A DNA stretch of 64,000 bases, from the NCBI GenBank assembly GCA_019459485.1, contig JAIBEZ010000022.1, forward strand, positions 62,001 through 126,000, given 5' to 3'. Positions 8,284 through 16,580 of the stretch are shown piece after piece. Source of the DNA: Prolixibacteraceae bacterium. Its GTDB lineage: Bacteria > Bacteroidota > Bacteroidia > Bacteroidales > Prolixibacteraceae. The notes beneath the pieces were generated by a model that saw nothing but the letters and a program-made list of their open reading frames with translations, did no database searches and had not been told where the DNA came from. Position 1 is the first letter of the stretch. Every line of letters begins with the position of its first letter. The position numbers and the translations under genes were made by a program.

Positions 8284-9645
8284 ATGACCACGGAAAATCA
8301 GAATATTGAATGGAAAGAAACATGGCGCGATGAATACATAAAATGGATTTGTGGCTTTGCCAATGCACAGGGTGGAATACTGATCATTGGCAAAAATGAC
8401 AATGGCGAAATCATCGGCCTGAGAGATGCGAAAAAGCTTTCGGAAGAAATACCTAATAAAGTACGCGACCTGCTTGGTATTATGGTTGATGTTAACCTCA
8501 AGGAAGATGTGAGAGGGCAATATCTTGAAATAATAGTTGATCCATACCCTTATCCAATCAATTACAAAGGGCAGTACCATTACCGCAGTGGCAGTACCAA
8601 GCAGGAACTGAAAGGTAATGCCCTGAATAAATTCATTTTACAAAGAACAGGGAAACATTGGGACAGCATTCCCATTCCACACCTTAAGTCCGAGGAGTTG
8701 GATGTTGCTGCTTTTGAGCTTTTCAGGAAAAAAGCGACAAAAGCAAAGCGAATTGATGAGGATACCTTAAACGAAAGCAATGATTTGTTGCTGGATCATT
8801 TGCACCTTTCAGAAAATGGGCAACTAAAAAGGGCTGCTGTATTGCTTTTTCATCGGGATCCGGGAAAATTTATTACAGGATCGTACCTAAAAATTGGTTT
8901 TTTTGAGAGTGAAACAGAACTGATATACCACGACGAAATTCATGGTAATCTTTTTCAGCAAGCGGACAAAACAATGGAAGTGCTCCTGACCAAATATCTG
9001 AAAGCCAGAGTTAGTTACGAAGGAATTACAAGAGTTGAAACGTATCCATATCCTGAAGCAGCCTTACGCGAAGCAATTATCAATGCGATTGTTCATAAAG
9101 AATACAGTACAGCAATTCCAATTCAGATTAAAGTTTTTGAAAATAAAATCAGAATCTGGAATGATGGACAGCTTCCAAATGATTGGTCAATAAAAAATTT
9201 GTTTCTAACTCATCCATCCAAGCCCAATAATCCCGATGTGGCAAATGCTTTTTTTAGGGCAGGAATGATTGAATCCTGGGGAAGAGGGATCGAGAAAATC
9301 ATAGATATGTGTGTATCATCCGGACTGGCAAAGCCAGTTTTCGACACCAGCTTTGGCGGACTACAGATTGAATTTCTTTCAAAACAGATAAAAGCATATC
9401 CAAAAGGAAAAGAGATAGTTGCAGGGATAGTAAAAGAAAAAACGTCGGTGAAAACGTCGGTGAAAACGTCGGTGAAAATCATCCAAATACTAGGTAAAAA
9501 TTCTGATGCGACTATTCCTGAAATGGCACTACAAATTGGAGTATCACAAAGATCGATTGAAAGAAATCTACAACAATTGCAAAAAACTAAACAGATTAAA
9601 CGTATTGGTCCTGACAAAGGTGGTTATTGGAAAGTAACTGAATAA
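8284..9645 (+). CDS. AlbA_2/RecG-like ATP-binding regulator with KTSV repeats
   Basis: 453 residues from ATG 8284; an in-frame TTG at 8245 is less likely. The N-terminal AlbA_2 (Schlafen-like) domain covers about residues 5-125 (NIEWKETW, GFANAQGGILIIGKND). A GHKL-like ATP-binding region follows around residues 255-350 (REAIINAIVHKEY, IWNDGQLP, GMIESWGRGIEKI), and the C-terminus is a winged helix (TIPEMALQIGVSQRSIERNLQQLQ). Between them three 12-bp tandem units (about 9439-9476) encode KTSVKTSVKTSVK. Family members are annotated as putative transcriptional regulators or RecG-like proteins; the role is unproven. It sits 17 nt before folK. Confidence 0.82.
   Translation: MTTENQNIEWKETWRDEYIKWICGFANAQGGILIIGKNDNGEIIGLRDAKKLSEEIPNKVRDLLGIMVDVNLKEDVRGQYLEIIVDPYPYPINYKGQYHYRSGSTKQELKGNALNKFILQRTGKHWDSIPIPHLKSEELDVAAFELFRKKATKAKRIDEDTLNESNDLLLDHLHLSENGQLKRAAVLLFHRDPGKFITGSYLKIGFFESETELIYHDEIHGNLFQQADKTMEVLLTKYLKARVSYEGITRVETYPYPEAALREAIINAIVHKEYSTAIPIQIKVFENKIRIWNDGQLPNDWSIKNLFLTHPSKPNNPDVANAFFRAGMIESWGRGIEKIIDMCVSSGLAKPVFDTSFGGLQIEFLSKQIKAYPKGKEIVAGIVKEKTSVKTSVKTSVKIIQILGKNSDATIPEMALQIGVSQRSIERNLQQLQKTKQIKRIGPDKGGYWKVTE
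9439..9476 (+). repeat. In-frame 12-bp tandem repeat, three copies
   Basis: The unit AAAACGTCGGTG occurs three times head to tail inside the AlbA_2 gene and encodes a Lys-Thr-Ser-Val linker before the winged helix. The copies are identical at the DNA level, which suggests recent slippage-driven expansion. Similar short linker repeats are familiar from this protein family. Confidence 0.9.
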
Positions 9646-9662
9646 TGCAAAACATTGTATAA

Positions 9663-10148
9663 ATGGCCAAGCTATATTTACTTTTGGGAGGAAACTTAGG
9701 AGATAAGGAAAAAATATTTTCGGAAGCACGGATTAATCTGCATAATTTGGTTGGAGAAATCACTGCGCAATCGGCGGTTTACGAAACCGAACCGTGGGGT
9801 TTTGAGTCAACCGATTTATTCTGGAATCAGGTGCTCGAAATAACGACCCGCCTATCTCCAGAAGAAGTTCTCCGGAAAACACAGCAAACAGAGCTTGAAC
9901 TGGGAAGAGTCAGGAAATCAAATCAATACGATTCACGCATCATTGATATTGATATTTTATTTTATGGAGAAAAAATCATTGAACTGCCAAATCTGATCAT
10001 TCCCCATCCCCGAATTCAGGAACGAAAATTTGTATTGGTGCCCTTAAATGAAATCGCCCCAAATTTGAAACATCCTGTTTTTCAGAAAACAGTCAGCCAA
10101 TTATTGGCAGAATGCACCGATCAGCTTCGGGTTGAAAAAGTGAAGTAA
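9663..10148 (+). CDS. folK: HPPK, 2-amino-4-hydroxy-6-hydroxymethyldihydropteridine pyrophosphokinase
   Basis: 161 residues, the normal single-domain HPPK length. Diagnostic stretches: LLLGGNLGDKEK at the N-terminus, YETEPWGFE, and RIIDIDILFYGE with the Asp-x-Asp pair that binds Mg and ATP, then IPHPRIQERKFVLVPL. It transfers pyrophosphate from ATP to 6-hydroxymethyl-dihydropterin in folate synthesis in the cytoplasm. It follows the AlbA_2 gene by 17 nt and is convergent with upp. Confidence 0.95.
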   Translation: MAKLYLLLGGNLGDKEKIFSEARINLHNLVGEITAQSAVYETEPWGFESTDLFWNQVLEITTRLSPEEVLRKTQQTELELGRVRKSNQYDSRIIDIDILFYGEKIIELPNLIIPHPRIQERKFVLVPLNEIAPNLKHPVFQKTVSQLLAECTDQLRVEKVK

Positions 10149-10194
10149 CCTAGGAAAAGTGATCAGTGGTCAGTCGCAGTGATCCAGTTGGATA

Positions 10195-10310
10195 AACAGT
10201 CAATAAGTGGTCATTTGCTTCGCGTCATTTTTAGTCATTTTATTGCAATACAATGATTGACAATTAAATGACCACAGACCGAAACTTGGAACTTGGAATT
10301 TTAAACTTGG
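10195..10310. repeat. Dispersed hairpin repeat, copy A
   Basis: Between the convergent folK and upp genes. Perfect arms GTGGTCATTT (10207-10216) and AAATGACCAC (10266-10275) enclose further GTCATTTT units (10224-10241). It is followed by repeated ACTTGGA words (10284-10316). It shares the GTCATTT core with copies at 23521-23610 and 45278-45352. It could serve as a bidirectional terminator here. Confidence 0.65.
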
Positions 10311-10318
10311 AACTCGGA

Positions 10319-10981
10319 TTAATGCGAATCAATTTTTGCTCCGAAAGCCAGATCACCGGCATCGCCCAATCCTGGAACAATGTACGACATCGAGGTCATA
10401 TCGGGGTCAACAGCTCCAAGCCAGAGGGTTACATTGTCGGCAGTAATTTTATTAATAACTTGTTCAACTCCTTTGGCACTTGCAATTATCGCTACCAGAT
10501 GAACATGCTTAGGTGTTCCTTTTTTTAGCAGCGCTCTGTAACCAATTTCCATCGATGACCCTGAAGCCAGCATCGGATCGGAGAGAATAACTTCCTTTCC
10601 CTCAAGCGATGGAGAAGCCAGGTATTCAAATTCGATGTGGAATTCGCTTTTTTCATCGTACTTGCGGTAAGCCGAAATGAAAGCGTTTTCAGCACGATCG
10701 AAAATATTAAGCAATCCTTGCTGAAGAGGCAGTCCGGCGCGTAAAATAGTGGCTAAAACCGGCTGTTGAACCAGCGTTTCGACTTTGGCAACTCCAAGCG
10801 GAGTTTTTATGTCAACAGTTTGATAATCCATCACTTTGCTTATTTCATAAGCGAAAATTTCTCCCAAACGCTCGAGGTTTCTTCTGAACCGCATCGGATC
10901 TTTCTGGATTACTTCGCAACGGATTTCTGAGATGAACTGATTAAAAACGGAATTCGACTCGCCAACAATATTTACCTTCAT
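10319..10981 (-). CDS. upp: Uracil phosphoribosyltransferase
   Basis: 220 residues, close to the normal UPRTase length. PLGVAKVETL, TILRAGLPLQQGLLN and the PRPP-binding loop VILSDPMLASGSSMEIGYRAL are visible, and the C-terminus carries the uracil-binding GLGDAGDLAFG. It salvages uracil to UMP using PRPP. It is convergent with folK and has a TACTTTTG box upstream, so it probably forms its own unit. Confidence 0.94.
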   Translation of the reverse strand: MKVNIVGESNSVFNQFISEIRCEVIQKDPMRFRRNLERLGEIFAYEISKVMDYQTVDIKTPLGVAKVETLVQQPVLATILRAGLPLQQGLLNIFDRAENAFISAYRKYDEKSEFHIEFEYLASPSLEGKEVILSDPMLASGSSMEIGYRALLKKGTPKHVHLVAIIASAKGVEQVINKITADNVTLWLGAVDPDMTSMSYIVPGLGDAGDLAFGAKIDSH

Positions 10982-10998
10982 GATTTAAAAAGTTTGGG

Positions 10999-11006
10999 CA
11001 AAAGTA
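10999..11006 (-). promoter_or_regulatory. Candidate -7 promoter box for upp
   Basis: On the minus strand the sequence reads TACTTTTG, an exact match to the Bacteroidota consensus TAnnTTTG, 18 nt upstream of the upp start. I do not see a clear -33 TTTG at the usual spacing. Confidence 0.4.
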
Positions 11007-11043
11007 ATAAAAAGACGATATCCAGTATGGTCGTTTCACAATT

Positions 11044-12141
11044 TTAAGTAAAAACAATGTCACCATCTCCATCCTGAATCAATGGGTATTTTTGATAATC
11101 ATCAAACAAATTTTTCGAAATCGCCACCAATCGCTTTATTTTCTTTTTGAATATAAACGGATGAACGCCCGAATCCATCATATTAACCAAAACGGGATTA
11201 AACACAGTGAGGGTAACTGCTTTTTTTAGAAGTGCCTGCTGGTAAATTACTTTAAGAACCATTCGGGCATCTTTTCCCTGAAAATAACCATACGGAACTT
11301 TCATATGACCATCTCTAACCGAAATTAAAAGCAATCCAATTGTTTGGGTTGAAGAGGTAATTTTCACAAAATACTGTTCGAAACTTCCGACGATGTGAGA
11401 GAACGGATATTCAACCGGAGTTTTTGTCTGATGGGTATTGGATCCAATTATCCACGGAAATTTTAATATCCATTCCAGATCTTTCCCTGTTCTGCGTATA
11501 AACTCGTTTTGCGAATGAAGTTCGATAAATATATGCAATTCCTGATCGAGCGAATTCAGGCATTCGACCTGCATTCTATCCTTCATAATCACATACCGAA
11601 CGATTATCCGATAAGGAAGAATCAGGAAATTAAGAATTTGGTCTGTCAGTTTCAGTAACGGTTTTAATTTTCGGGTTGATGGTAATTTCGCGGGAATCAA
11701 TTCATGAAGGTTAAATTTCAGAAAGCCCCGGATTCCGGGGGCTATATCGGGGAAGTCGAACCAATTTGTTTTTCTAAGAATACTGATGGTGTGAGGTGTA
11801 CAATCGGTCATAAACATTCGCTGGCCGCACGTAGCAAAGGCTTTCATAAATAGCGGAAACGCAAGTTGTTTGCCTTTTTCAGGATGAACCCACCAGCAGG
11901 TATTTGAACTGGCCGGAAGGTCAACCTTGCCGTTGATCAGATTTGGTAATATTCCTGCCAGACCAATCAGTTCATTGTTTTCGTGGGCAAAAATGAGCGC
12001 AACATCGTTTGGGTTGGCCCGTGGATTATGAAATTGAGAGATCGCCCGTAATACGGTGAGTGGTTTTGTTCGGAGTTTCCGCCAGAGTTCACTCTTTACA
12101 AAATCAGGTAAATCGGCAACCTTAATTTCTGCTATTTGCAT
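11044..12141 (-). CDS. GNAT-fold acyltransferase-like protein, last gene of the carrier-protein operon
   Basis: 365 residues. The first half has GNAT-like elements (ALIFAHENNELIGLAGILPN, WWVHPEKGKQLAFPLFMKAF, then a PHTISILRKTNWF end). The second half (about 190-365) is a further alpha/beta region with possible second GNAT-like repeat (SFEQYFVKI, IGLLLISVRDG). No single-enzyme function is recognisable. Its start overlaps the ACP stop by 10 nt, so it is translationally coupled to the ACP. I infer that it uses, or is specific for, the carrier-bound acyl group, or acts on the acceptor glycan. Confidence 0.6.
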   Translation of the reverse strand: MQIAEIKVADLPDFVKSELWRKLRTKPLTVLRAISQFHNPRANPNDVALIFAHENNELIGLAGILPNLINGKVDLPASSNTCWWVHPEKGKQLAFPLFMKAFATCGQRMFMTDCTPHTISILRKTNWFDFPDIAPGIRGFLKFNLHELIPAKLPSTRKLKPLLKLTDQILNFLILPYRIIVRYVIMKDRMQVECLNSLDQELHIFIELHSQNEFIRRTGKDLEWILKFPWIIGSNTHQTKTPVEYPFSHIVGSFEQYFVKITSSTQTIGLLLISVRDGHMKVPYGYFQGKDARMVLKVIYQQALLKKAVTLTVFNPVLVNMMDSGVHPFIFKKKIKRLVAISKNLFDDYQKYPLIQDGDGDIVFT

Positions 12142-12380
12142 TGATCTTGCTTTTTTTCAATCAGGTCAACAAAATCACCAAATTTGGTGATCCCAATAAT
12201 TTCCATGATATCAAAAGTAACCACAAATTCTTTTTCGATGGTGGCGATAAGGATTACATGGTTCATCGAGTCCCATTTTTCAATATCTGCCGAAGTGGTT
12301 TCCTCGGTAATAATTGTTCCGTCGCCAAATATTTTTTTAGCAATGGCTTCAATTCCGTCGAAAATTTGTTGTCTGCTCAT
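12132..12380 (-). CDS. Free-standing acyl carrier protein
   Basis: 82 residues, a normal ACP length. The phosphopantetheine attachment site is Ser38 in KWDSMNHVIL, followed by the helix-II/III pattern IEKEFVVTFDIMEI. It is acidic, as ACPs are. It is not next to fatty-acid genes; it lies between a GNAT gene (4-nt overlap) and another GNAT-like gene (10-nt overlap), downstream of an adenylating enzyme. It is therefore likely to be a dedicated DltC-like or PCP-like carrier loaded by the enzyme at 13140-14636. Confidence 0.88.
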   Translation of the reverse strand: MSRQQIFDGIEAIAKKIFGDGTIITEETTSADIEKWDSMNHVILIATIEKEFVVTFDIMEIIGITKFGDFVDLIEKKQDQCK

Positions 12381-13147
12381 AAGTTGGCATTTATATATCG
12401 GTACAAAAAGAACTGGTTAAAGGGCAAAAAACCCAATTTAGAATACAAGGCTTCTCCTGTTTTTGTCGCATGTAAAATCACTGGCAATTTTGATTTTCGG
12501 GCATTTTGCGATAAAATTTGCTGGACCAGTAATTTAGCAAATCCTTGTCGTTGAGCCGATTTTTGTGTGGCAATAAAATATAGTCCGGTAGAGGTTTCCG
12601 AGCTAAAAACGAGCATGGTCGAAACGCCTTTGCCATTGTATTTTAGCAAATATACTTCAACTCCGGATTGATCAATTAAATTTTCCAACAAGACTTTATC
12701 AAATTGCACCGGGGTAATCAGTTCCGAAGTAACAATTTGTATCCATTGCTCAATATCGTCTGAATTTTCGCACCGCACAATTTGGACTGTTTCGGGTAAT
12801 TGAGAAGTCACAATATCGCCCATATTCCTGATAGCCATTCCTTTCCAGGCCGAAAACGGGTAAAAACCAAGCGTTCTAAAAAAAGGATCAATTTGTTGAA
12901 TATTTTCATCTTCGGAAATCAGCAATTCAGGATAGGAGCCTGATTTAACTTTTTCAGAAAAAATGATTGATGATTTCTGCTCAACGATTTCTGTATTAAT
13001 TCTGTAAATTATTCTGGGCCAAACTTTCGGGACGTTTTTGATAACCGACCAGCAATCTTGCTTTTCAGAATAAATCCCGCCGTTGTGCGCCACGCAATCA
13101 TAAAATTCATACAGGTTATTCCTGATTTCTACTTCAATATTATCCAT
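12377..13147 (-). CDS. GNAT family acyltransferase
   Basis: 256 residues from ATG 13147 (MDNIEVEIRN). A longer frame from 13189 would overlap the upstream gene by 50 nt; the shorter start overlaps it by 8 nt, as is usual in coupled operons. The GNAT fold is clear in the second half: VEVYLLKYNGKGVSTMLVF, then LYFIATQKSAQRQGFAKLLVQQIL with an acyl-CoA/pantetheine-binding QxxGxA-like loop, and LHATKTGEALYSKLGFLPF. It overlaps the ACP gene by 4 nt. I infer that it transfers the acyl or aminoacyl group from the adjacent carrier protein, or acetylates the product. Confidence 0.8.
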   Translation of the reverse strand: MDNIEVEIRNNLYEFYDCVAHNGGIYSEKQDCWSVIKNVPKVWPRIIYRINTEIVEQKSSIIFSEKVKSGSYPELLISEDENIQQIDPFFRTLGFYPFSAWKGMAIRNMGDIVTSQLPETVQIVRCENSDDIEQWIQIVTSELITPVQFDKVLLENLIDQSGVEVYLLKYNGKGVSTMLVFSSETSTGLYFIATQKSAQRQGFAKLLVQQILSQNARKSKLPVILHATKTGEALYSKLGFLPFNQFFLYRYINANL

Positions 13148-14636
13148 AAATCTGGGTTGAATATTCCTCAAAGAGGACTGATTTATCAACTTTTCCGTTC
13201 ATGTTAATCGGGAATTGCCTGATAGAGATTACCTTTTCAGGAATTAATGCCGAAGGAAGAAGTGTACGCAGTTTATCTTTCAGTTTTTCCGGTTCTTCGT
13301 CAAATTTTTCTATAAAGACCACGATGCTTTCTGTTCCTCCTTTGTTCCGAAATCCAAAAGCTTTCGATTTCAAACCATTGGCAACATTACCAACAGCAAA
13401 CTCAATTTCAGCAGGTTCTACACGATATCCGCTTATTTTTAACTGATCGTCCTTTCTTCCGCAAAAAAACAAATCTCCCTGTGAATTTTTGAAAGCAAGG
13501 TCACCGCTTCGGTAATACCGCTCTTGTGTGTTTTCAGTTACAAAGAATGGATTTCGGTCATCATGAAATACATTCAGGTAGCCATCCATCACCTGACTTC
13601 CGCCAATGCAAAGTTCGCCCTTTTCTCCGTCGGGCACAATACGATCATTTTCATCGACTATCAGTATTTTTACTTCTTTAAAAGGTTTTCCAATTGAAAC
13701 GATTCCATTGTAAACATGCTCATTTAGCTGATCAATATTTGCTCGGTGAATCGTACAGGTAACCGTGGTTTCTGTTGGTCCGTAACCATTTGATATTTCA
13801 GCATTCGGAACACATTTGGCCCATTCGGCAACCAGATCATAAGACAAAGCTTCGCCACCAAAATGCGAATGTTTGAGTGAGTCGAACCGCATTGATTTGA
13901 AATACGGGCGAAGGTAATTCAGTATAGACGGGGTAAATTTTGTAAATGTAATTTGTTGTTCCTGAAGGATTTTCACAATCGTCAGGTATTTGAAACTTCC
14001 TGAAGGAATCGTGTAAACAGTAGCTCCCAGAAACAGCGGAATCAGGTAGCCGGTAAATGCCGCATCTGAGGTTAAATCGTATGTTTGGAGAAAGCGATCT
14101 TCGGAAGTTAAATCTGGGTAAAGTTCCAGAAAGCCTTCGGCGAAAGCAGTCAGGTTTTTTAAATTGATCGGGACTCCTTTCGGTTTTCCGGTGCTTCCTG
14201 AAGTGAAAAGGATGTACGCACGTTCCATCTCCTGAGTAATAATCAATGGTTCTGTGCTTTTTATCTCTTTATTGCAAATGTGTTTTGCCTGTAAATCGCT
14301 TGGAGACTGATTCATTTCCGAATCGAAGATAAATCGTGCACCCGATTGCTCGATTTTCTCGTTATTTACAATTGTTGGATGAAGTGGATGAAGCGGCACA
14401 AAACAACAGCCTGAAAACCATATCGCGAAAATGGCAGCAAATGTTTCGATGGTATCGTTGCAAATTACGCCAACAGTTTGCCCGGTTGATTGTCCAATAT
14501 TCTTCTGCAATAATTGCTGACTGCCGGAAATATATTCGACAAATTCATTGTAAGAATAAAACTTTCCACCTATGCAAAAAGCATTGGCAGAAGCATTTTC
14601 CTTAAAACTGGCATCAAATTTTTTCCAAAGATTCAT
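13140..14636 (-). CDS. DltA-like amino-acid/acyl adenylating enzyme (AMP-binding, standalone A domain)
   Basis: 498 residues, the size of DltA and other standalone adenylation domains. Core motifs: ILFTSGSTGKPKG (142-154), GYGPTETT (284-291), YRSGDLA (375-381), GRKDDQLKISGYRVEPAEIE (393-412) and NGKVDK (480-485) with catalytic Lys482. Aligned by eye to GrsA-PheA, the amino-group-binding Asp235 position is Asp191 (SDAAFTG), suggesting an amino-acid substrate; the other pocket residues read A192, T195, K233, H258, G260, G284, V292, T293, a combination I cannot assign. No condensation or carrier domain is fused. The free ACP two genes downstream is the natural partner. Confidence 0.88.
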   Translation of the reverse strand: MNLWKKFDASFKENASANAFCIGGKFYSYNEFVEYISGSQQLLQKNIGQSTGQTVGVICNDTIETFAAIFAIWFSGCCFVPLHPLHPTIVNNEKIEQSGARFIFDSEMNQSPSDLQAKHICNKEIKSTEPLIITQEMERAYILFTSGSTGKPKGVPINLKNLTAFAEGFLELYPDLTSEDRFLQTYDLTSDAAFTGYLIPLFLGATVYTIPSGSFKYLTIVKILQEQQITFTKFTPSILNYLRPYFKSMRFDSLKHSHFGGEALSYDLVAEWAKCVPNAEISNGYGPTETTVTCTIHRANIDQLNEHVYNGIVSIGKPFKEVKILIVDENDRIVPDGEKGELCIGGSQVMDGYLNVFHDDRNPFFVTENTQERYYRSGDLAFKNSQGDLFFCGRKDDQLKISGYRVEPAEIEFAVGNVANGLKSKAFGFRNKGGTESIVVFIEKFDEEPEKLKDKLRTLLPSALIPEKVISIRQFPINMNGKVDKSVLFEEYSTQIYG

Positions 14637-15655
14637 TAACGACTTACTTTATTTTTTCCAAAAACTGATTTCAGATAAAACCAGATGTACTCTGTTCTGA
14701 TTACCTTTTCCCCATCCTTGCTTACGCCTGATTCCATCGGAATGCGTTGCAAATGGTTTTTCATGGTTTCGTCTTTGATTCCGGCAGTACCAAAACTCAT
14801 GTTCCACAACCTGTCGGTATTCGCTTTTTCGAAAACCGAATTGGGCACTTTAAAATCGGTAAACGGAAAGGCGAACGTATTAACAGGTGGATTTATTTCC
14901 CGAATCAGGAATTCCATGCTGGCGGAAATCTGTTCCAATATTTCGTCTTCCGAAGAAAGGAAAAATTCACGGTGATCCATTCCATGCGCACCGATCAAAA
15001 AACCATCTTTTTGCAATTCTTTAATCTGCTGAAGGTACATGTAAGGTTGATTCTGCTTCAGAAAATGGTCGAAATCAATTCCAAAAATTTCAGCAATTTG
15101 GTCAAGCAGCAAATGATCGGTAAATGTAGCCTTATGAAGGAACTGACGAATATTTTTACTGGGAAAATGTTTTAGTAAAAGCTGTTCCGCCGATTTTATT
15201 CCTGAAGGTTTTATTTGGGTAATGGAATTCAGGAGAAGACTGGATTTGAGACGGTGAAAAAGCATTTGGTTACCAACAAACGCGGGATTGATAAAGAAAG
15301 CTGCCTGAATACCTTTCTTTTTGAGGATAGGGGCAATCACATGGTAACATTCGGCCAAGCCATCGTCGAAACTGGGAAAGAAAAGGTTTTGATCTGATTT
15401 TCCTTTTGTATTTGCAAGCCTGAAAACATCCTCAACAGATGCAGGTTTGTAATTTTTCAGCAAAAAATCCAGATCGCGTTCGAATTCTGAAACTGTGGGG
15501 ACACGGTACAATTGCGACAAATGTGGAAGCGGAACATCGGAAACTGCGTGCCAAAATGGTAAAACAAACCGATGCCCGGAGGACACAATCATCCTTTCAA
15601 CCGGCAGAAATTCGGAGAAGGACGATAAAAGGCGTTTAATTGATCCACTGTTCAT
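14636..15655 (-). CDS. NodB-type polysaccharide deacetylase family protein
   Basis: 339 residues. The NodB motif 1 appears as FFPSFDDGL (metal Asp pair) and motif 2 as GAHGMDHREF in place of the usual SHxxxH; FAFPFTDF and the late RIPME region complete the barrel. These enzymes remove N- or O-acetyl groups from glycans. There is no signal peptide, so it would act in the cytoplasm on a lipid-linked or nucleotide-linked precursor. It shares one base with the adenylating-enzyme gene and starts 4 nt after the FemAB-like gene stop, in the middle of the operon. Confidence 0.8.
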   Translation of the reverse strand: MNSGSIKRLLSSFSEFLPVERMIVSSGHRFVLPFWHAVSDVPLPHLSQLYRVPTVSEFERDLDFLLKNYKPASVEDVFRLANTKGKSDQNLFFPSFDDGLAECYHVIAPILKKKGIQAAFFINPAFVGNQMLFHRLKSSLLLNSITQIKPSGIKSAEQLLLKHFPSKNIRQFLHKATFTDHLLLDQIAEIFGIDFDHFLKQNQPYMYLQQIKELQKDGFLIGAHGMDHREFFLSSEDEILEQISASMEFLIREINPPVNTFAFPFTDFKVPNSVFEKANTDRLWNMSFGTAGIKDETMKNHLQRIPMESGVSKDGEKVIRTEYIWFYLKSVFGKNKVSR

Positions 15656-15659
15656 TCGA

Positions 15660-16580
15660 TCACTTTTTTAACCAGCGCAAAGGAACGGGCAACCGATTCG
15701 ATTTCAGACAATAATATTGTTCCGGTTCGGAACCAAATCCGGCATAAAAACGTGCAATTCCAGGAATTGACGAGCCTTCAAAGTCGAGGTTTAACACTGA
15801 GCCTGAATGTTCCAGGATAAACTGATCAACAATTTTGTGCATCGCATTGGTTTTTTTCCCTTCGCCGTTCGAAACGGCGTTCAGATAGGTAGCCCGCTGG
15901 CCTGAGAAAAGAAAAAAAGTGGCTGCACAGAGCTCATTCTGCTGATTGTATGCAGCATAGATTGTTCCGTTTCCGTGAAGCGAACCATATTCCATCAACC
16001 GCTTTAAAGTTTGCATGGTTTGCGGTGCGAGCTTGCCGGGAGTGGCATTTTTTTTCAGATCAAGATATTCGCCTGTTTGTATTCCTTTAATTACAAATAC
16101 TTTGTTATCGTCGGCTTTCCTGATTTGACGCCTTGTATGTTGTGAATAATTCTTCTTCAGCTCATCGTAAACGGAAGACAAATTCAGGATAAAATTTGTG
16201 CGCGATTGAACTGAAAAGCCTTCAGGAAAAGGTTCGGAGTGACTTGAACTTAGATTGATTGTCACATATTTGAACCGATTGTAAACCTCGGTCAGAAAAG
16301 CATTTTGGATACCAGGGTTTGCTTCTGGAAAGATGCCTTGTTGCTGGGAATAAATTGGTTGCAACAAAAATGTGATGCCAAATTTCTGTTTTATGTTTAT
16401 GGGCATTACATGAAAATAATCACCCAAAACGAGTGCGTCCCATTTGGGGCTAACCAAGTCGAGATACCAAGATTGAGCATACACCAAAGGAATATAAGAC
16501 CCATTTATACATTGATCCCATTTCCGGTAATCAATATCCTTATTTTTTATCAGACGAATTTCAGGATGGATCATTGGCAT
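15660..16580 (-). CDS. FemAB/GNAT-like transferase
   Basis: 306 residues. The pattern NYSQHTRRQIRKADD followed by a GNAT domain (GTIYAAYNQQNELCAATFFLFSG, YLNAVSNGEGKKTNAMHKIVDQFI, VLNLDFEGSSIPGIARFYAGFGSEPEQYY) is that of the FemAB-like/peptidoglycan-bridge-type GNATs and of exopolysaccharide-cluster acetyltransferases. FemAB proteins pass aminoacyl groups to amino acceptors. It overlaps the upstream deacetylase by 20 nt (11 nt if Met4 is used). The acceptor is unknown; I infer the glycan handled by the neighbouring deacetylases. Confidence 0.75.
   Translation of the reverse strand: MPMIHPEIRLIKNKDIDYRKWDQCINGSYIPLVYAQSWYLDLVSPKWDALVLGDYFHVMPINIKQKFGITFLLQPIYSQQQGIFPEANPGIQNAFLTEVYNRFKYVTINLSSSHSEPFPEGFSVQSRTNFILNLSSVYDELKKNYSQHTRRQIRKADDNKVFVIKGIQTGEYLDLKKNATPGKLAPQTMQTLKRLMEYGSLHGNGTIYAAYNQQNELCAATFFLFSGQRATYLNAVSNGEGKKTNAMHKIVDQFILEHSGSVLNLDFEGSSIPGIARFYAGFGSEPEQYYCLKSNRLPVPLRWLKK

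Noticed and set aside
9439-9476. Short tandem repeat considered as a CRISPR array
   Set aside because: The units are 12 bp, directly joined with no spacers, and lie in frame inside a coding sequence.
12141-12554. Plus-strand open frame opposite the ACP and GNAT genes
   Set aside because: It is antisense to the clear ACP and GNAT frames and has no domain pattern.
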